Source of the DNA: Pseudolachnospira sp964507035
Lineage (GTDB): Bacteria > Bacillota > Clostridia > Lachnospirales > Lachnospiraceae
Assembly (NCBI GenBank): GCA_964507035.1
Contig: CAZDOQ010000041.1
Location: 1-12,371, forward strand
Direction: 5' to 3'
DNA: 12,371 nt
Part shown: in pieces, positions 1 to 5,938 of the stretch
Layout of the letters: each line of letters opens with the position of its first letter
How positions within the stretch are numbered: position 1 is the first letter of the stretch
Position numbers and translations under genes: made by a program
Notes under the pieces: generated by a model
Told to the model about the DNA's origin: nothing
Database searches by the model: none
The model's input: the letters and a program-made list of their open reading frames with translations, nothing else

Positions 1-1
1 G

Positions 2-337
2 GCCCAGGACCAGCATCTGGGGGAAGCGGTCCCCTTTGTCATAATTCAACTCCTTCATTCCTTCCAGCAGATGGGCATAACCCCCCATATTGCCTTTGAG
101 TGCGATCAGGTGGACACCATTCTGGGGCTGGTGGAGGAAAATTTCGGCGTCACCATGCTGTCCAAGCGAATTGCCATGACCCGGTATGACGTGGTGCCGG
201 TGCCCATGGAACATCCCCTCTCCCGGAATACGGTCCTGGTGGTATCCCGGGAACTGGAGCAGAAGCGGAAGCTGGTGCAGCAGTTTGTGCAGCATATTGT
301 CAGCTATTTCCAGAATGAATCCGGCGAGGCCCATTGA
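2..337 (+). CDS. LysR-type transcriptional regulator, C-terminal part (5' end outside window)
   Basis: The frame is open from base 2 to the TGA at 335-337 and gives about 111 residues. The sequence fits the second half of a LysR effector-binding domain: a helix (HSFQQMGI), then a beta strand and the typical stretch DQVDTILGLVEENFGVTMLSKR, where LysR proteins have the 'V..G.GV.llP' strand-turn. It ends in a basic helix (RKLVQQFVQHIVSYF). The DNA-binding helix-turn-helix would lie upstream of the window, so neither target nor effector can be named. The ATG at 71 is internal, because the protein-like reading continues upstream to the edge. It converges on the minus-strand genes to its right. The family call is fairly secure; the specific role is unknown. 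Confidence 0.75.
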   Translation, partial: AQDQHLGEAVPFVIIQLLHSFQQMGITPHIAFECDQVDTILGLVEENFGVTMLSKRIAMTRYDVVPVPMEHPLSRNTVLVVSRELEQKRKLVQQFVQHIVSYFQNESGEAH

Positions 338-408
338 GCGGGACAGCGCCATGATGAAGCAAGAGCCCGGAATCCCGTATAAATGCTGGTCTTCCGAGCT
401 CCATTTTT

Positions 409-531
409 TTACTCGATCGTCGCCGTCTTCTTCCGGTACACGGCCTTCAGTTTCCTCAAGACCACCCGCATACCCTTAGTCCACCGCCAATGTTTGTGAA
501 TCTCTCCCTGCTTAACGCTTGTACTCGACAT
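409..531 (-). CDS. Possible small basic protein, 40 residues
   Basis: A short minus-strand ORF runs from ATG (529-531) to TAA (409-411). Its product is strongly basic and aromatic, beginning MSSTSVKQGEIHKHWRWTKG and continuing with an amphipathic Lys/Arg helix (RVVLRKLKAVYRKK). Codons are rich in G/C third positions (GTG, GTC, CTG, AAG, GCC), as in genuine genes here. It overlaps the end of the PepSY lipoprotein gene by 20 bases in another frame. There is no strong ribosome binding site; GAGA lies a few bases upstream. I do not recognise a family. It could be a free small nucleic-acid-binding protein, or the C-terminal scrap of a larger lost gene such as a transposase. Confidence 0.4.
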   Translation of the reverse strand: MSSTSVKQGEIHKHWRWTKGMRVVLRKLKAVYRKKTATIE

Positions 532-1369
532 CCCATTCTCGAATCGAGCCGGAATATCCATCAATGGTGAATTCGTATTCTACCCCATCGTACCAGATCG
601 TGCCTTCATATTCCAGCCGTCCATCATCATAGTCTGTCTCAAATTCATAGATATCACTTGCCGTCGCGCCTGGAACCTGTTCCAGGGCAATCTCTTTTGC
701 CTGATCTGCGGTGATTGTACTGCTGCTATCAGAAGGTATGTTATATCCATTCAGGTCGTAGTCTACGGAAAGGACAGATCCGGTAGACGCGTCAATGGTA
801 TAGTCATATTCTTCATGATGATTGGAATAGAACTCGATGTCGTATACCTGCCGTCCGTCATCCCGTTCCAGCTTACTCTTAATGAAAGTGACCTGGTCGG
901 TGGTGAGTCCTGCATGGTCAAGAGCGATCGCCTGCGCCTCTGTTTCTGTAATTACGGCACTGCTGGAGTCCGTTTGCGTAGAGGATGTTGACCCGGACGT
1001 TCCCGTATCTGTTTCCTGTGCAGACTGAGTGCTGCTGTCTGTTGTACCGGAAGAAGCATTGCTGCTGGCACTGTTGTTTTCAGTCTGAGAACTGTCAATA
1101 ATCACGCCGGTTATCGCGTCAATATCATACTGATAGCTTATTTCACCTGCCGTAAAGTCTATCGCGTAATAGTCTGTGCCGTCTCGTTCTTCCAATAAAG
1201 TACTGGTGAATACAGCGTCAGTTTCGGAGGTTTCCGCAGAGGTCAGGGCGATCGCTTTGGCTGCGTCTACGCCGATATACCCTGCCTGGTTGCTCTGCTG
1301 CCCGCATCCCGCAAGGAGAAGCGCAAGCAGCGTTCCGCCGCACAGGATTATGTTTAACTTTTTCTTCAT
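512..1369 (-). CDS. PepSY-domain lipoprotein (three PepSY repeats)
   Basis: A 285-residue exported lipoprotein. The signal peptide MKKKLNIILCGGTLLALLLA ends in a lipobox with Cys22 (L-A-G-C), so it should be anchored on the outer face of the membrane. Three PepSY-like units follow at about residues 30-93, 137-205 and 217-283. Each has an 'A..IAL..' helix followed by strands ending in a Y.(Y/F).ID..(T/S)G pattern. A Ser/Thr/Asn/Gln-rich linker (about 94-137) separates the first two. PepSY domains are known in protease inhibitors and sensor-associated proteins; the ligand here is unknown. The gene lies 114 bases downstream of the sensor kinase and has its own candidate regulated promoter, so it is probably controlled by that kinase/regulator pair. 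The start is supported by AGAGGG upstream and by the signal peptide. Confidence 0.88.
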   Translation of the reverse strand: MKKKLNIILCGGTLLALLLAGCGQQSNQAGYIGVDAAKAIALTSAETSETDAVFTSTLLEERDGTDYYAIDFTAGEISYQYDIDAITGVIIDSSQTENNSASSNASSGTTDSSTQSAQETDTGTSGSTSSTQTDSSSAVITETEAQAIALDHAGLTTDQVTFIKSKLERDDGRQVYDIEFYSNHHEEYDYTIDASTGSVLSVDYDLNGYNIPSDSSSTITADQAKEIALEQVPGATASDIYEFETDYDDGRLEYEGTIWYDGVEYEFTIDGYSGSIREWDVEYKR

Positions 1370-1420
1370 TTTCCAACACCCTCTTTCTTTTATTGTGATG
1401 TTCTTCTTGGTTGCATCTTT

Positions 1421-1453
1421 ATCCTAACGCGGCAACATGAAATTAACATGAAA
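1421..1453 (-). promoter_or_regulatory. Candidate response-regulator operator and promoter of the PepSY lipoprotein gene
   Basis: The plus strand carries AACATGAAA at 1434-1442 and again at 1445-1453, an exact 9-bp direct repeat with an 11-bp period (TTTCATGTT read in the direction of the lipoprotein gene). Seven bases downstream of the repeat, in gene direction, is a fair -10 (TAGGAT, 1421-1426). The -35 position at 17-bp spacing would fall inside the distal repeat, and no good -35 hexamer is present. OmpR/PhoB-family regulators bind tandem half-sites with this helical period overlapping weak -35 regions, so activation by the neighbouring response regulator is the natural inference. The implied leader is about 45 bases. 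Confidence 0.55.
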
Positions 1454-1483
1454 CTTCAAAATGTGGACTGGTTTTTAAAGGCG

Positions 1484-2842
1484 TCAACTGTCATTCTGCT
1501 TTTTTAGGGGAAGATGGAAGGTGAAGGTACTTCCGAGTTCCGGAACGCTTTCTACTGTCATAAAACCTCCATGCACCCTGGCGATATACTGAACAATGGA
1601 CAGCCCAAGCCCCGCTCCTTCATTCCCGCTGCGGGAGGGGTCTGTTTGATAGAATCTTTGCCATATCTTTTCCTGATCCTCTTTCTTTATCCCTATACCG
1701 TCATCCCGGACCGATATTCCGATTTCTTTGCTGTCCCGTTCCAAAGACACCCACACATGCCCTTCCGGTTTTCCATATTTAAATCCGTTGTCAATAAGAT
1801 TCTGGAGAAGCCGAATGATAAGAGACTCGTCTGCCTGGACATGAATCTCAGGTTCAGCCTGACAGATCAACCGTTCTTGGGTATAAGGCTGATCTTTGCA
1901 TACGGTTTCTACAATCTTCGTCAGATTAACTGTTTTATTCGGACGGATGCGCGTTCCCTGTTCCAATCGTGTGATGGACAGGAGCTGCTCAATGAGGCGG
2001 GTCATCTTGTCAGCCTGCCGGTGGATCATTGCGATGGTTTCGTCCTGCTCCTCTTTTGTGTCGCAAAATCCTTCCACGTATTCACAGGCGCTTTTGATGA
2101 CGGATACCGGCGTGCGCAGTTCGTGGGACGCGTCGGCTGTAAATTGACGTTCTGCTTCAAAAGACATCTCCAGCCGGGAAAACATCTGATTGAACGTGTG
2201 CGCCAAACGGGTGAACTCATTGTTGCCGGAAGGGACTTCCACCCGCAAGGACAGATCGGAGGCTTCATTAATATCCTTTGCAGTGGAAATAATCCGTTCC
2301 ATGGGCCGGAAGGCTCTTCTGACAATCAGATAGCCGCCCAGACCTGCACAAAGAATGATGATTGGCATGACGACAAACGCAACGGACATCAGGTTGCGAA
2401 GAACCTGGATATTCTGGGACACCTCCAGTACCCCTCGCACCCACACGCTGCTCTCCCAACTCAGCGGCACCTGAAAGTCCAGCACATAAAACTGAGTATC
2501 TCCCGCTGAAACCAATCGTGTCAACCCATTTTGGAAAGGTTCTTCAGCGGTGAAGGCTACCGGTACCTGTCCTGCCAGCAGGGCTTCGCCCTGGCTATAT
2601 ATCAGGGTGTAAACGCCATCTTCATAGAATGTAAAAGCCTCGCCGATTGCAATAGATTCATCTGCTTCAATAGATATCTGTCCGATATTCCTGCGCAGGG
2701 TCTGATCCAACTGTTCCATAGATGTATGTGAGGAAACCGAATCACTGATCGTCCACAGGAAGCCCAACAATAGCGATGCCATGAGGAGCATCAACAACAA
2801 GTACCAGATGGTGAGTTTGCTTTTGATGCTTAGTTTTTTCAC
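1484..2842 (-). CDS. HAMP/HisKA sensor histidine kinase
   Basis: A two-component sensor of 452 residues. I choose the GTG at 2840-2842 as start: it overlaps the regulator's stop as GTGA, is preceded by AGGAG at good spacing, and begins the sequence KKLSIKSKLT directly before the first membrane segment. A longer frame upstream only re-reads the regulator gene. Layout: TM1 (about 10-31), an extracytoplasmic sensor region of about 120 residues, TM2 (about 152-173), HAMP (about 174-227), HisKA with ASHELRTP and phospho-accepting His240, then the ATPase domain with N box (LLQNLIDNGFKYG, 345-357), G1 (DDGIGI, 380-385), F region (RFYQTDPSR) and G2 (GAGLGLSIV, 409-417). All catalytic motifs are intact. 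The periplasmic-side stimulus cannot be read from the sequence. Confidence 0.95.
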   Translation of the reverse strand: MKKLSIKSKLTIWYLLLMLLMASLLLGFLWTISDSVSSHTSMEQLDQTLRRNIGQISIEADESIAIGEAFTFYEDGVYTLIYSQGEALLAGQVPVAFTAEEPFQNGLTRLVSAGDTQFYVLDFQVPLSWESSVWVRGVLEVSQNIQVLRNLMSVAFVVMPIIILCAGLGGYLIVRRAFRPMERIISTAKDINEASDLSLRVEVPSGNNEFTRLAHTFNQMFSRLEMSFEAERQFTADASHELRTPVSVIKSACEYVEGFCDTKEEQDETIAMIHRQADKMTRLIEQLLSITRLEQGTRIRPNKTVNLTKIVETVCKDQPYTQERLICQAEPEIHVQADESLIIRLLQNLIDNGFKYGKPEGHVWVSLERDSKEIGISVRDDGIGIKKEDQEKIWQRFYQTDPSRSGNEGAGLGLSIVQYIARVHGGFMTVESVPELGSTFTFHLPLKKQNDS

Positions 2843-3528
2843 TGAATTTCTCCTTCCTCTGGCTCCTGAATTGTCCAACCGACTCCTTTCATTGTACGTA
2901 TGAGTTTTTTCTCCCATTTCGCGTCAACCTTTTTTCGCAAACGGCTCATATACCCATCTACATTGTTTGAGCTTCCGGAGTAGTCATAGTTCCAGATACG
3001 GTCCTCGATTTGTTCACGGGAAAGAATTTTTCCTTTGTTGTGTAAGAGGTATTCTAATATAGAATACTCTTTGGGCAGAAGTTGAATTTCTTCATCGCCC
3101 CGTTTAACCTGGTGTGTTTTGGTATCTAAAGTCAGGTCTCCAGCAGACAACAGGTTTGTGCGCTGGCCGTTACGCTTACGGGTCATCGCTCGGATACGTG
3201 CCAACAGTTCGTCAAAGCTGAAGGGTTTGATGAGATAATCATCCGCCCCCAAATCCAGTCCTTTTACCCGGTCGTCAATACTGTCCCTGGCTGTCAGAAA
3301 AAGTACAGGAATATCCATTTCACGTTTTCGTATTTCTTTGACCAGTGTATAGCCGTCTTTCTTCGGCATCATCACGTCCAGCACAACGCCATCATACTCT
3401 GCGCCAGCCAGAAAAAACTCCGCATCTTCGCCGTTGTAACATCCATCTACTGTATACCCTGCCTTCTTTAAAACCTTTTGTATGAGCATATTCATGTCTT
3501 TTTCATCTTCTACTATTAGAATGCGCAT
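2839..3528 (-). CDS. OmpR-family response regulator
   Basis: A 229-residue regulator made of a receiver and a winged-helix DNA-binding domain. The start is the ATG at 3526-3528, preceded by GGAGG with a 7-base spacer and beginning MRILIVEDEKD. The frame extends 21 codons further upstream, but that extension has no receiver-like sequence. The acidic pocket is E7/D8, the phosphorylated Asp is D51 (LDVMMPKKDG), the switch Thr is T79 (LFLTARD), and Lys101 lies in LIKPF. The C-terminal half (about 130-225) has the OmpR winged-helix signature (PKEYSILEYLL, SREQIEDRIW, NNVDGYMSRLRKKV). It is the promoter-proximal gene of the pair and shares a GTGA overlap with the kinase gene, so the two proteins should be made in coupled amounts. 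Confidence 0.96.
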   Translation of the reverse strand: MRILIVEDEKDMNMLIQKVLKKAGYTVDGCYNGEDAEFFLAGAEYDGVVLDVMMPKKDGYTLVKEIRKREMDIPVLFLTARDSIDDRVKGLDLGADDYLIKPFSFDELLARIRAMTRKRNGQRTNLLSAGDLTLDTKTHQVKRGDEEIQLLPKEYSILEYLLHNKGKILSREQIEDRIWNYDYSGSSNNVDGYMSRLRKKVDAKWEKKLIRTMKGVGWTIQEPEEGEIQ

Positions 3529-3591
3529 TTGCTGTCCTCCTTGTTCTTGGGCCGAGTTCTGGCCTTTTTTCCGCCCCCCTGTTCGAATCAT

Positions 3592-3620
3592 ATTTTACAT
3601 GGACGAATTTCTTTTTACAA
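3592..3620 (-). promoter_or_regulatory. Candidate promoter of the response regulator/kinase operon
   Basis: Reading in minus direction, TTGTAA (3615-3620) and TAAAAT (3592-3597) are separated by exactly 17 bases and lie about 64 bases upstream of the regulator's ATG. Both hexamers are moderate matches to the housekeeping consensus (TTGACA / TATAAT). No copy of the AACATGAAA repeat seen before the lipoprotein gene is clearly duplicated here, so autoregulation is not evident. Confidence 0.4.
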
Positions 3621-3685
3621 TATTTTGGCTTGAAAAATCTGTCGTAGGCTCCATGTTCATCTTTCAACTGGAAAAAATAGACTGA

Positions 3686-3892
3686 TGCGCAATAAGCAAA
3701 AGCGCCGAGGATTGGATTTCTGAAGCGGACGCGGTAGTTGCGTTAAATGACGGAAGATGGGCTGCCATAGAAGTTAAACTGGGGGCAAAGGAGCAAGACC
3801 CATCATTCCTAATGATTCTGACCGGTACAGAAATTGCGTATCGTCGGGATGATGGCGTATTTGTAGTACCAATTGGGTGTTTAAAAAATTAA
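3686..3892 (+). pseudogene. C-terminal remnant of a DUF4143/AAA ATPase, with internal deletion
   Basis: On the plus strand the frame ending at TAA 3890-3892 reads ADAVVALNDGRWAAIEVKLG, then GAKEQ, then DPSFLMILTGTEIAYRRDDG and a VFVVPIGCLKN end. From family knowledge this is the extreme C-terminus of DUF4143 ATPases, which normally reads 'EADA.v.L.dGRW..iEvKLG ... PSFLmVlTGT..AYtReDGv.VvPIGCLKd'. The 20-30 residues usually found between the 'EvKLG' strand and 'PSFL' are missing while the frame is kept. The whole N-terminal AAA domain is absent, since a TGA at 3683-3685 closes the frame. Recognisable similarity begins near 3725. It is a gene scar and belongs to a different subgroup from the intact ATPase beside it. 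Confidence 0.75.
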
Positions 3893-4021
3893 AATCTTTA
3901 ACACAAATATCTATATGTAGTTCCTCAGTGTGCCGGCGCTTTTTATGTCGTAAGGGCTTGCCTGTAGGCACTTGCCAGCTTGTCCTGAATGAGGTCCAGA
4001 GTAAAGAAAAACTGGTTCTTT

Positions 4022-5248
4022 TTATTTTTCTGTTTCAAGCAGCCAATCCATTAAATTCTTGACTTGTATCCCGTTATAATTGCCAACCGTCAGCACATCA
4101 GCCGTGAGTATGGCCTTCTCATAATTATCCCTGATATTCTCCAACGGACGCATTTCTCTTTCAAAGGTTTCCTGTGCGGTCATATCTGCCGTAACCTGAA
4201 AATACCGATACACGCCTTGCTTTTCCGCAACAAAATCCACCTCCGTGTTCCCAACTTTGCCGATGTTCACTTTATATCCACGCCGCAGAAGCTCAAAGTA
4301 TACGATGTTCTCAAGTGAAAAGCCGAGGTCGTAATGCCTGCGGGGCAGGATATGGTTCCGCAGTCCTAAATCCACGATATACAGTTTTTTGTTTGCTTTC
4401 AAAAGCTGCTTTCCGACAATATCAAAACGCTCTGCCGGATAGAAGATAAAGGCTTCTGTAAGCGCCTCGACATAATCGCCTACCGTGTTCGGAGAGATCT
4501 TCCGCCCGTTGGAACTTAAATAATCCGTAATGCTTCTGATGGATACCGGGCTGCCGATCACGCTGGACAGATACCTTGCGATCGTCTTCAAAAGCGCAAT
4601 ATCGTTGATCTTCCGCTTGTCGGGATCGTTTTCCCTGCGTGCTTGTCTGTCCTCAATGTCTTTTACAATGACGGTGTTATAGATTCCCTCTAAATAGGTT
4701 TCCACCTTCTCCGTAGTTCGCTCCATGGCCGCAACATACGGAAGTCCTCCGTTTCGCAGATACTCCGAAAAGCCCTGCTGTTGATTTAGCTTTGTGATTT
4801 CAAGGAACTCCCGAAAAGACAGCGGCAGCATTTTGATTTCCACATACCTTCCGGTCAGAAGCGTTGCCAGATCGCCGGACAGCATATATGCGTTAGAACC
4901 TGTGATATACACATCCACATCCGGCTTTACATAAATACTGTCTACCGCCTTCTCAAAGTGCAGGACTTTTTGTATCTCGTCGAGGAAGATATATGTAGTC
5001 TTGCCGGGAACAAGGCGTTCCTTCAGATAGGCATACAGCTTTTTATAATCCAGTAGTTCTTCATATTCGAGTTCTTCAAAGTTGACGGATACGATCTGTT
5101 CCTCCGATACCCCCATTTCTCGGAGACACAACTGATACTGCGCAAGCAAAGTAGATTTGCCGCAGCGGCGGATTCCGGTTACAACCTTGATCACCTGTTC
5201 GTCCTTCCACTGTATCAGAGATTTGATATATTCCTTCCGTTCTACCAC
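4022..5248 (-). CDS. AAA ATPase with C-terminal DUF4143 domain
   Basis: A 408-residue protein from GTG (5246-5248). This start is chosen because GGGGGTG lies six bases upstream, the consensus promoter at 5277-5305 lies just before it, and the family typically begins M.ERKEYI. The frame continues to an ATG at 5365, but that is upstream of the promoter. Walker A is GIRRCGKST (25-33), Walker B TTYIFLDEIQ (84-93), the sensor strand YITGSNAYML (114-123) and the family motif LLTGRYVEIKMLPLSFREFL (130-149). The C-terminal DUF4143 part keeps the PD-(D/E)xK-like strand TEVDFVAEK (335-343) but has FQVT where a catalytic Lys would be expected. The protein is full length. Such ATPases are very abundant in Clostridia and their function is poorly defined. 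It appears monocistronic. Confidence 0.9.
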   Translation of the reverse strand: MVERKEYIKSLIQWKDEQVIKVVTGIRRCGKSTLLAQYQLCLREMGVSEEQIVSVNFEELEYEELLDYKKLYAYLKERLVPGKTTYIFLDEIQKVLHFEKAVDSIYVKPDVDVYITGSNAYMLSGDLATLLTGRYVEIKMLPLSFREFLEITKLNQQQGFSEYLRNGGLPYVAAMERTTEKVETYLEGIYNTVIVKDIEDRQARRENDPDKRKINDIALLKTIARYLSSVIGSPVSIRSITDYLSSNGRKISPNTVGDYVEALTEAFIFYPAERFDIVGKQLLKANKKLYIVDLGLRNHILPRRHYDLGFSLENIVYFELLRRGYKVNIGKVGNTEVDFVAEKQGVYRYFQVTADMTAQETFEREMRPLENIRDNYEKAILTADVLTVGNYNGIQVKNLMDWLLETEK

Positions 5249-5276
5249 CAAGATCACCCCCGCATTTATTGTTCTC

Positions 5277-5305
5277 ATTATAGTACAATTTATACGGTAA
5301 GTCAA
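5277..5305 (-). promoter_or_regulatory. Near-consensus promoter of the DUF4143 ATPase gene
   Basis: In minus direction, TTGACT (5300-5305) and a perfect TATAAT (5277-5282) are separated by exactly 17 bases. The -10 ends 28 bases upstream of the GTG start, leaving a leader of roughly 20 bases. This is the best promoter match in the window and fixes the ATPase start downstream of it. Confidence 0.75.
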
Positions 5306-5311
5306 TGTTGT

Positions 5312-5327
5312 GTTCCGGTTTCGGAAC
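5312..5327. promoter_or_regulatory. Perfect 16-bp inverted repeat next to the ATPase -35 box (possible operator)
   Basis: GTTCCG-GTTT-CGGAAC has two exact 6-bp arms around a 4-base centre. It ends six bases upstream of the -35 of the ATPase promoter (in the direction of transcription). No T-run follows, so a terminator is unlikely; the position suits a dimeric regulator. Related GGAACA motifs recur at 5351-5356 (as TGTTCC on the plus strand) and at the edge of the palindrome. Confidence 0.5.
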
Positions 5328-5385
5328 GTAAACCAAATTAATTTTATTGTTGTTCCAAAATGCATCTCCTTTGCTTTAAGAAAAC

Positions 5386-5421
5386 AGCCGCCTGATACTT
5401 CTTTTCACTAGGCAAGCGGCT
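5386..5421 (-). terminator. Possible rho-independent terminator downstream of the winged-helix remnant
   Basis: In minus direction AGCCGC and GCGGCT form a 6-bp stem around a 24-base loop. An alternative fold pairs AGCC/GGCT and GCCT/AGGC with a bulge. GTTTTCTT follows immediately. It lies about 50 bases after the stop of the minus-strand remnant at 5471 and before the ATPase promoter, which suits a leftover terminator. The loop is long, so confidence is limited. Confidence 0.4.
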
Positions 5422-5470
5422 ATGTAAAAGCGATATGGGGCTTGTCAGCCTGCCGTGAGGGCATTTTGCT

Positions 5471-5610
5471 TTATTGGAGTAATTTCCAGTATTCTTCGCG
5501 GTCAGAGCCAACGCGCTCAATGAAGCCGTTCTCTTTGAGCATTTTCAATCTCAGTGATACGGTTTTCCGGCTCAAAGACAGGTTGTCAGCAAGAAAATTC
5601 GCTCTTAGAA
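5471..5610 (-). pseudogene. Winged-helix C-terminal remnant (ATP-binding/AlbA_2-type protein)
   Basis: A minus-strand frame ending at TAA 5471-5473 reads RANFLADNLSLSRKTVSLRL, then KMLKENGFIERVGSDREEYW and a short KLLQ tail. This is a clear winged helix: helix, turn, recognition helix (SRKTVSLRLKMLKENG) and the wing phrase 'IERVGSD..gYWk'. From family knowledge this module closes many clostridial ATP-binding regulators of the AlbA_2/HATPase_c_4 or RecG-like type. Only about 45 residues remain. The frame opens as far as an ATG at 5618-5620 but has no domain to attach to and no ribosome binding site. Its 5' end is abutted, in another frame, by the end of the 95-residue gene, so the junction near 5586-5610 looks like a recombination or deletion scar. 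Confidence 0.6.
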
Positions 5611-5873
5611 GGGGAATCATCCGCTTGCGCTTGTGTTTTAAGCCGCTCCAGAAGGCGCTCCCTGGCCGCCTTCTGGGTTCTCTCCGGGCCGCACCCTACC
5701 AGGTATTCCAGGGCGTCGTTCCATTCCGCCAAATCAGCGTCTTCCGGCGGGATGCTCCGCAGGATGCTTCCCAGAAGCACCCGCTCCCACTTCGCAAGGA
5801 AACGCAGGTCGGAAAGATAGGTGCAACACATGCGACTTGCCAGGGTGTCCAGCAGGGATTCTCTTTTTTTCAT
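5586..5873 (-). CDS. Conserved-looking hypothetical protein, 95 residues
   Basis: Starts at the ATG 5871-5873 (MKKRESLLDTLASRMCCTYL); a longer frame upstream is only a shadow of the transferase gene. It is a soluble, probably all-helical small protein with the phrases YLSDLRFLAKWERVLLG and ADLAEWNDALEYLVG, and no signal peptide or membrane segment. It resembles, from memory, small uncharacterised proteins common in gut Clostridia, but I can assign no function. Its last residues (DDSPSKSEFSC) run into the winged-helix scar and may not be the original C-terminus. It lies 65 bases after the transferase gene. A G+C-rich dyad (GAGGC/GCCTC, 5922-5940) spans the transferase stop without a T-run, so partial read-through from the capsule operon is possible. 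It does not resemble the short membrane peptide CapE/PgsE. Confidence 0.6.
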   Translation of the reverse strand: MKKRESLLDTLASRMCCTYLSDLRFLAKWERVLLGSILRSIPPEDADLAEWNDALEYLVGCGPERTQKAARERLLERLKTQAQADDSPSKSEFSC

Positions 5874-5938
5874 CTCTTTTCGGTTCCTTTCTCTCCAAAA
5901 TCCAAATGGCGCATTCTGCAGGAGGCCGCGGCCCCGCC

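Noticed and set aside
383..501. Plus-strand short frame reading as a hydrophobic peptide (MLVFRAPFFYSIVAVFF...)
   Set aside because: It is the exact antisense of the basic 40-residue ORF. Lys/Arg-rich codons read backwards give Phe/Leu/Ser-rich sequence, so it is probably a shadow.
1514..2509. Long plus-strand open frame opposite the sensor kinase
   Set aside because: It is antisense to an intact histidine kinase with all motifs in order. Its translation has no domain and no ribosome binding site.
3999..4036. Plus-strand hairpin CCAG/CTGG followed by a T-rich run after the ATPase remnant
   Set aside because: The stem is only four base pairs with a 12-base loop, too weak to call a terminator.
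5249..5365. Upstream extension of the ATPase to the ATG at 5365
   Set aside because: The extra 39 residues lack family similarity, and the consensus promoter lies inside this stretch, downstream of that ATG.
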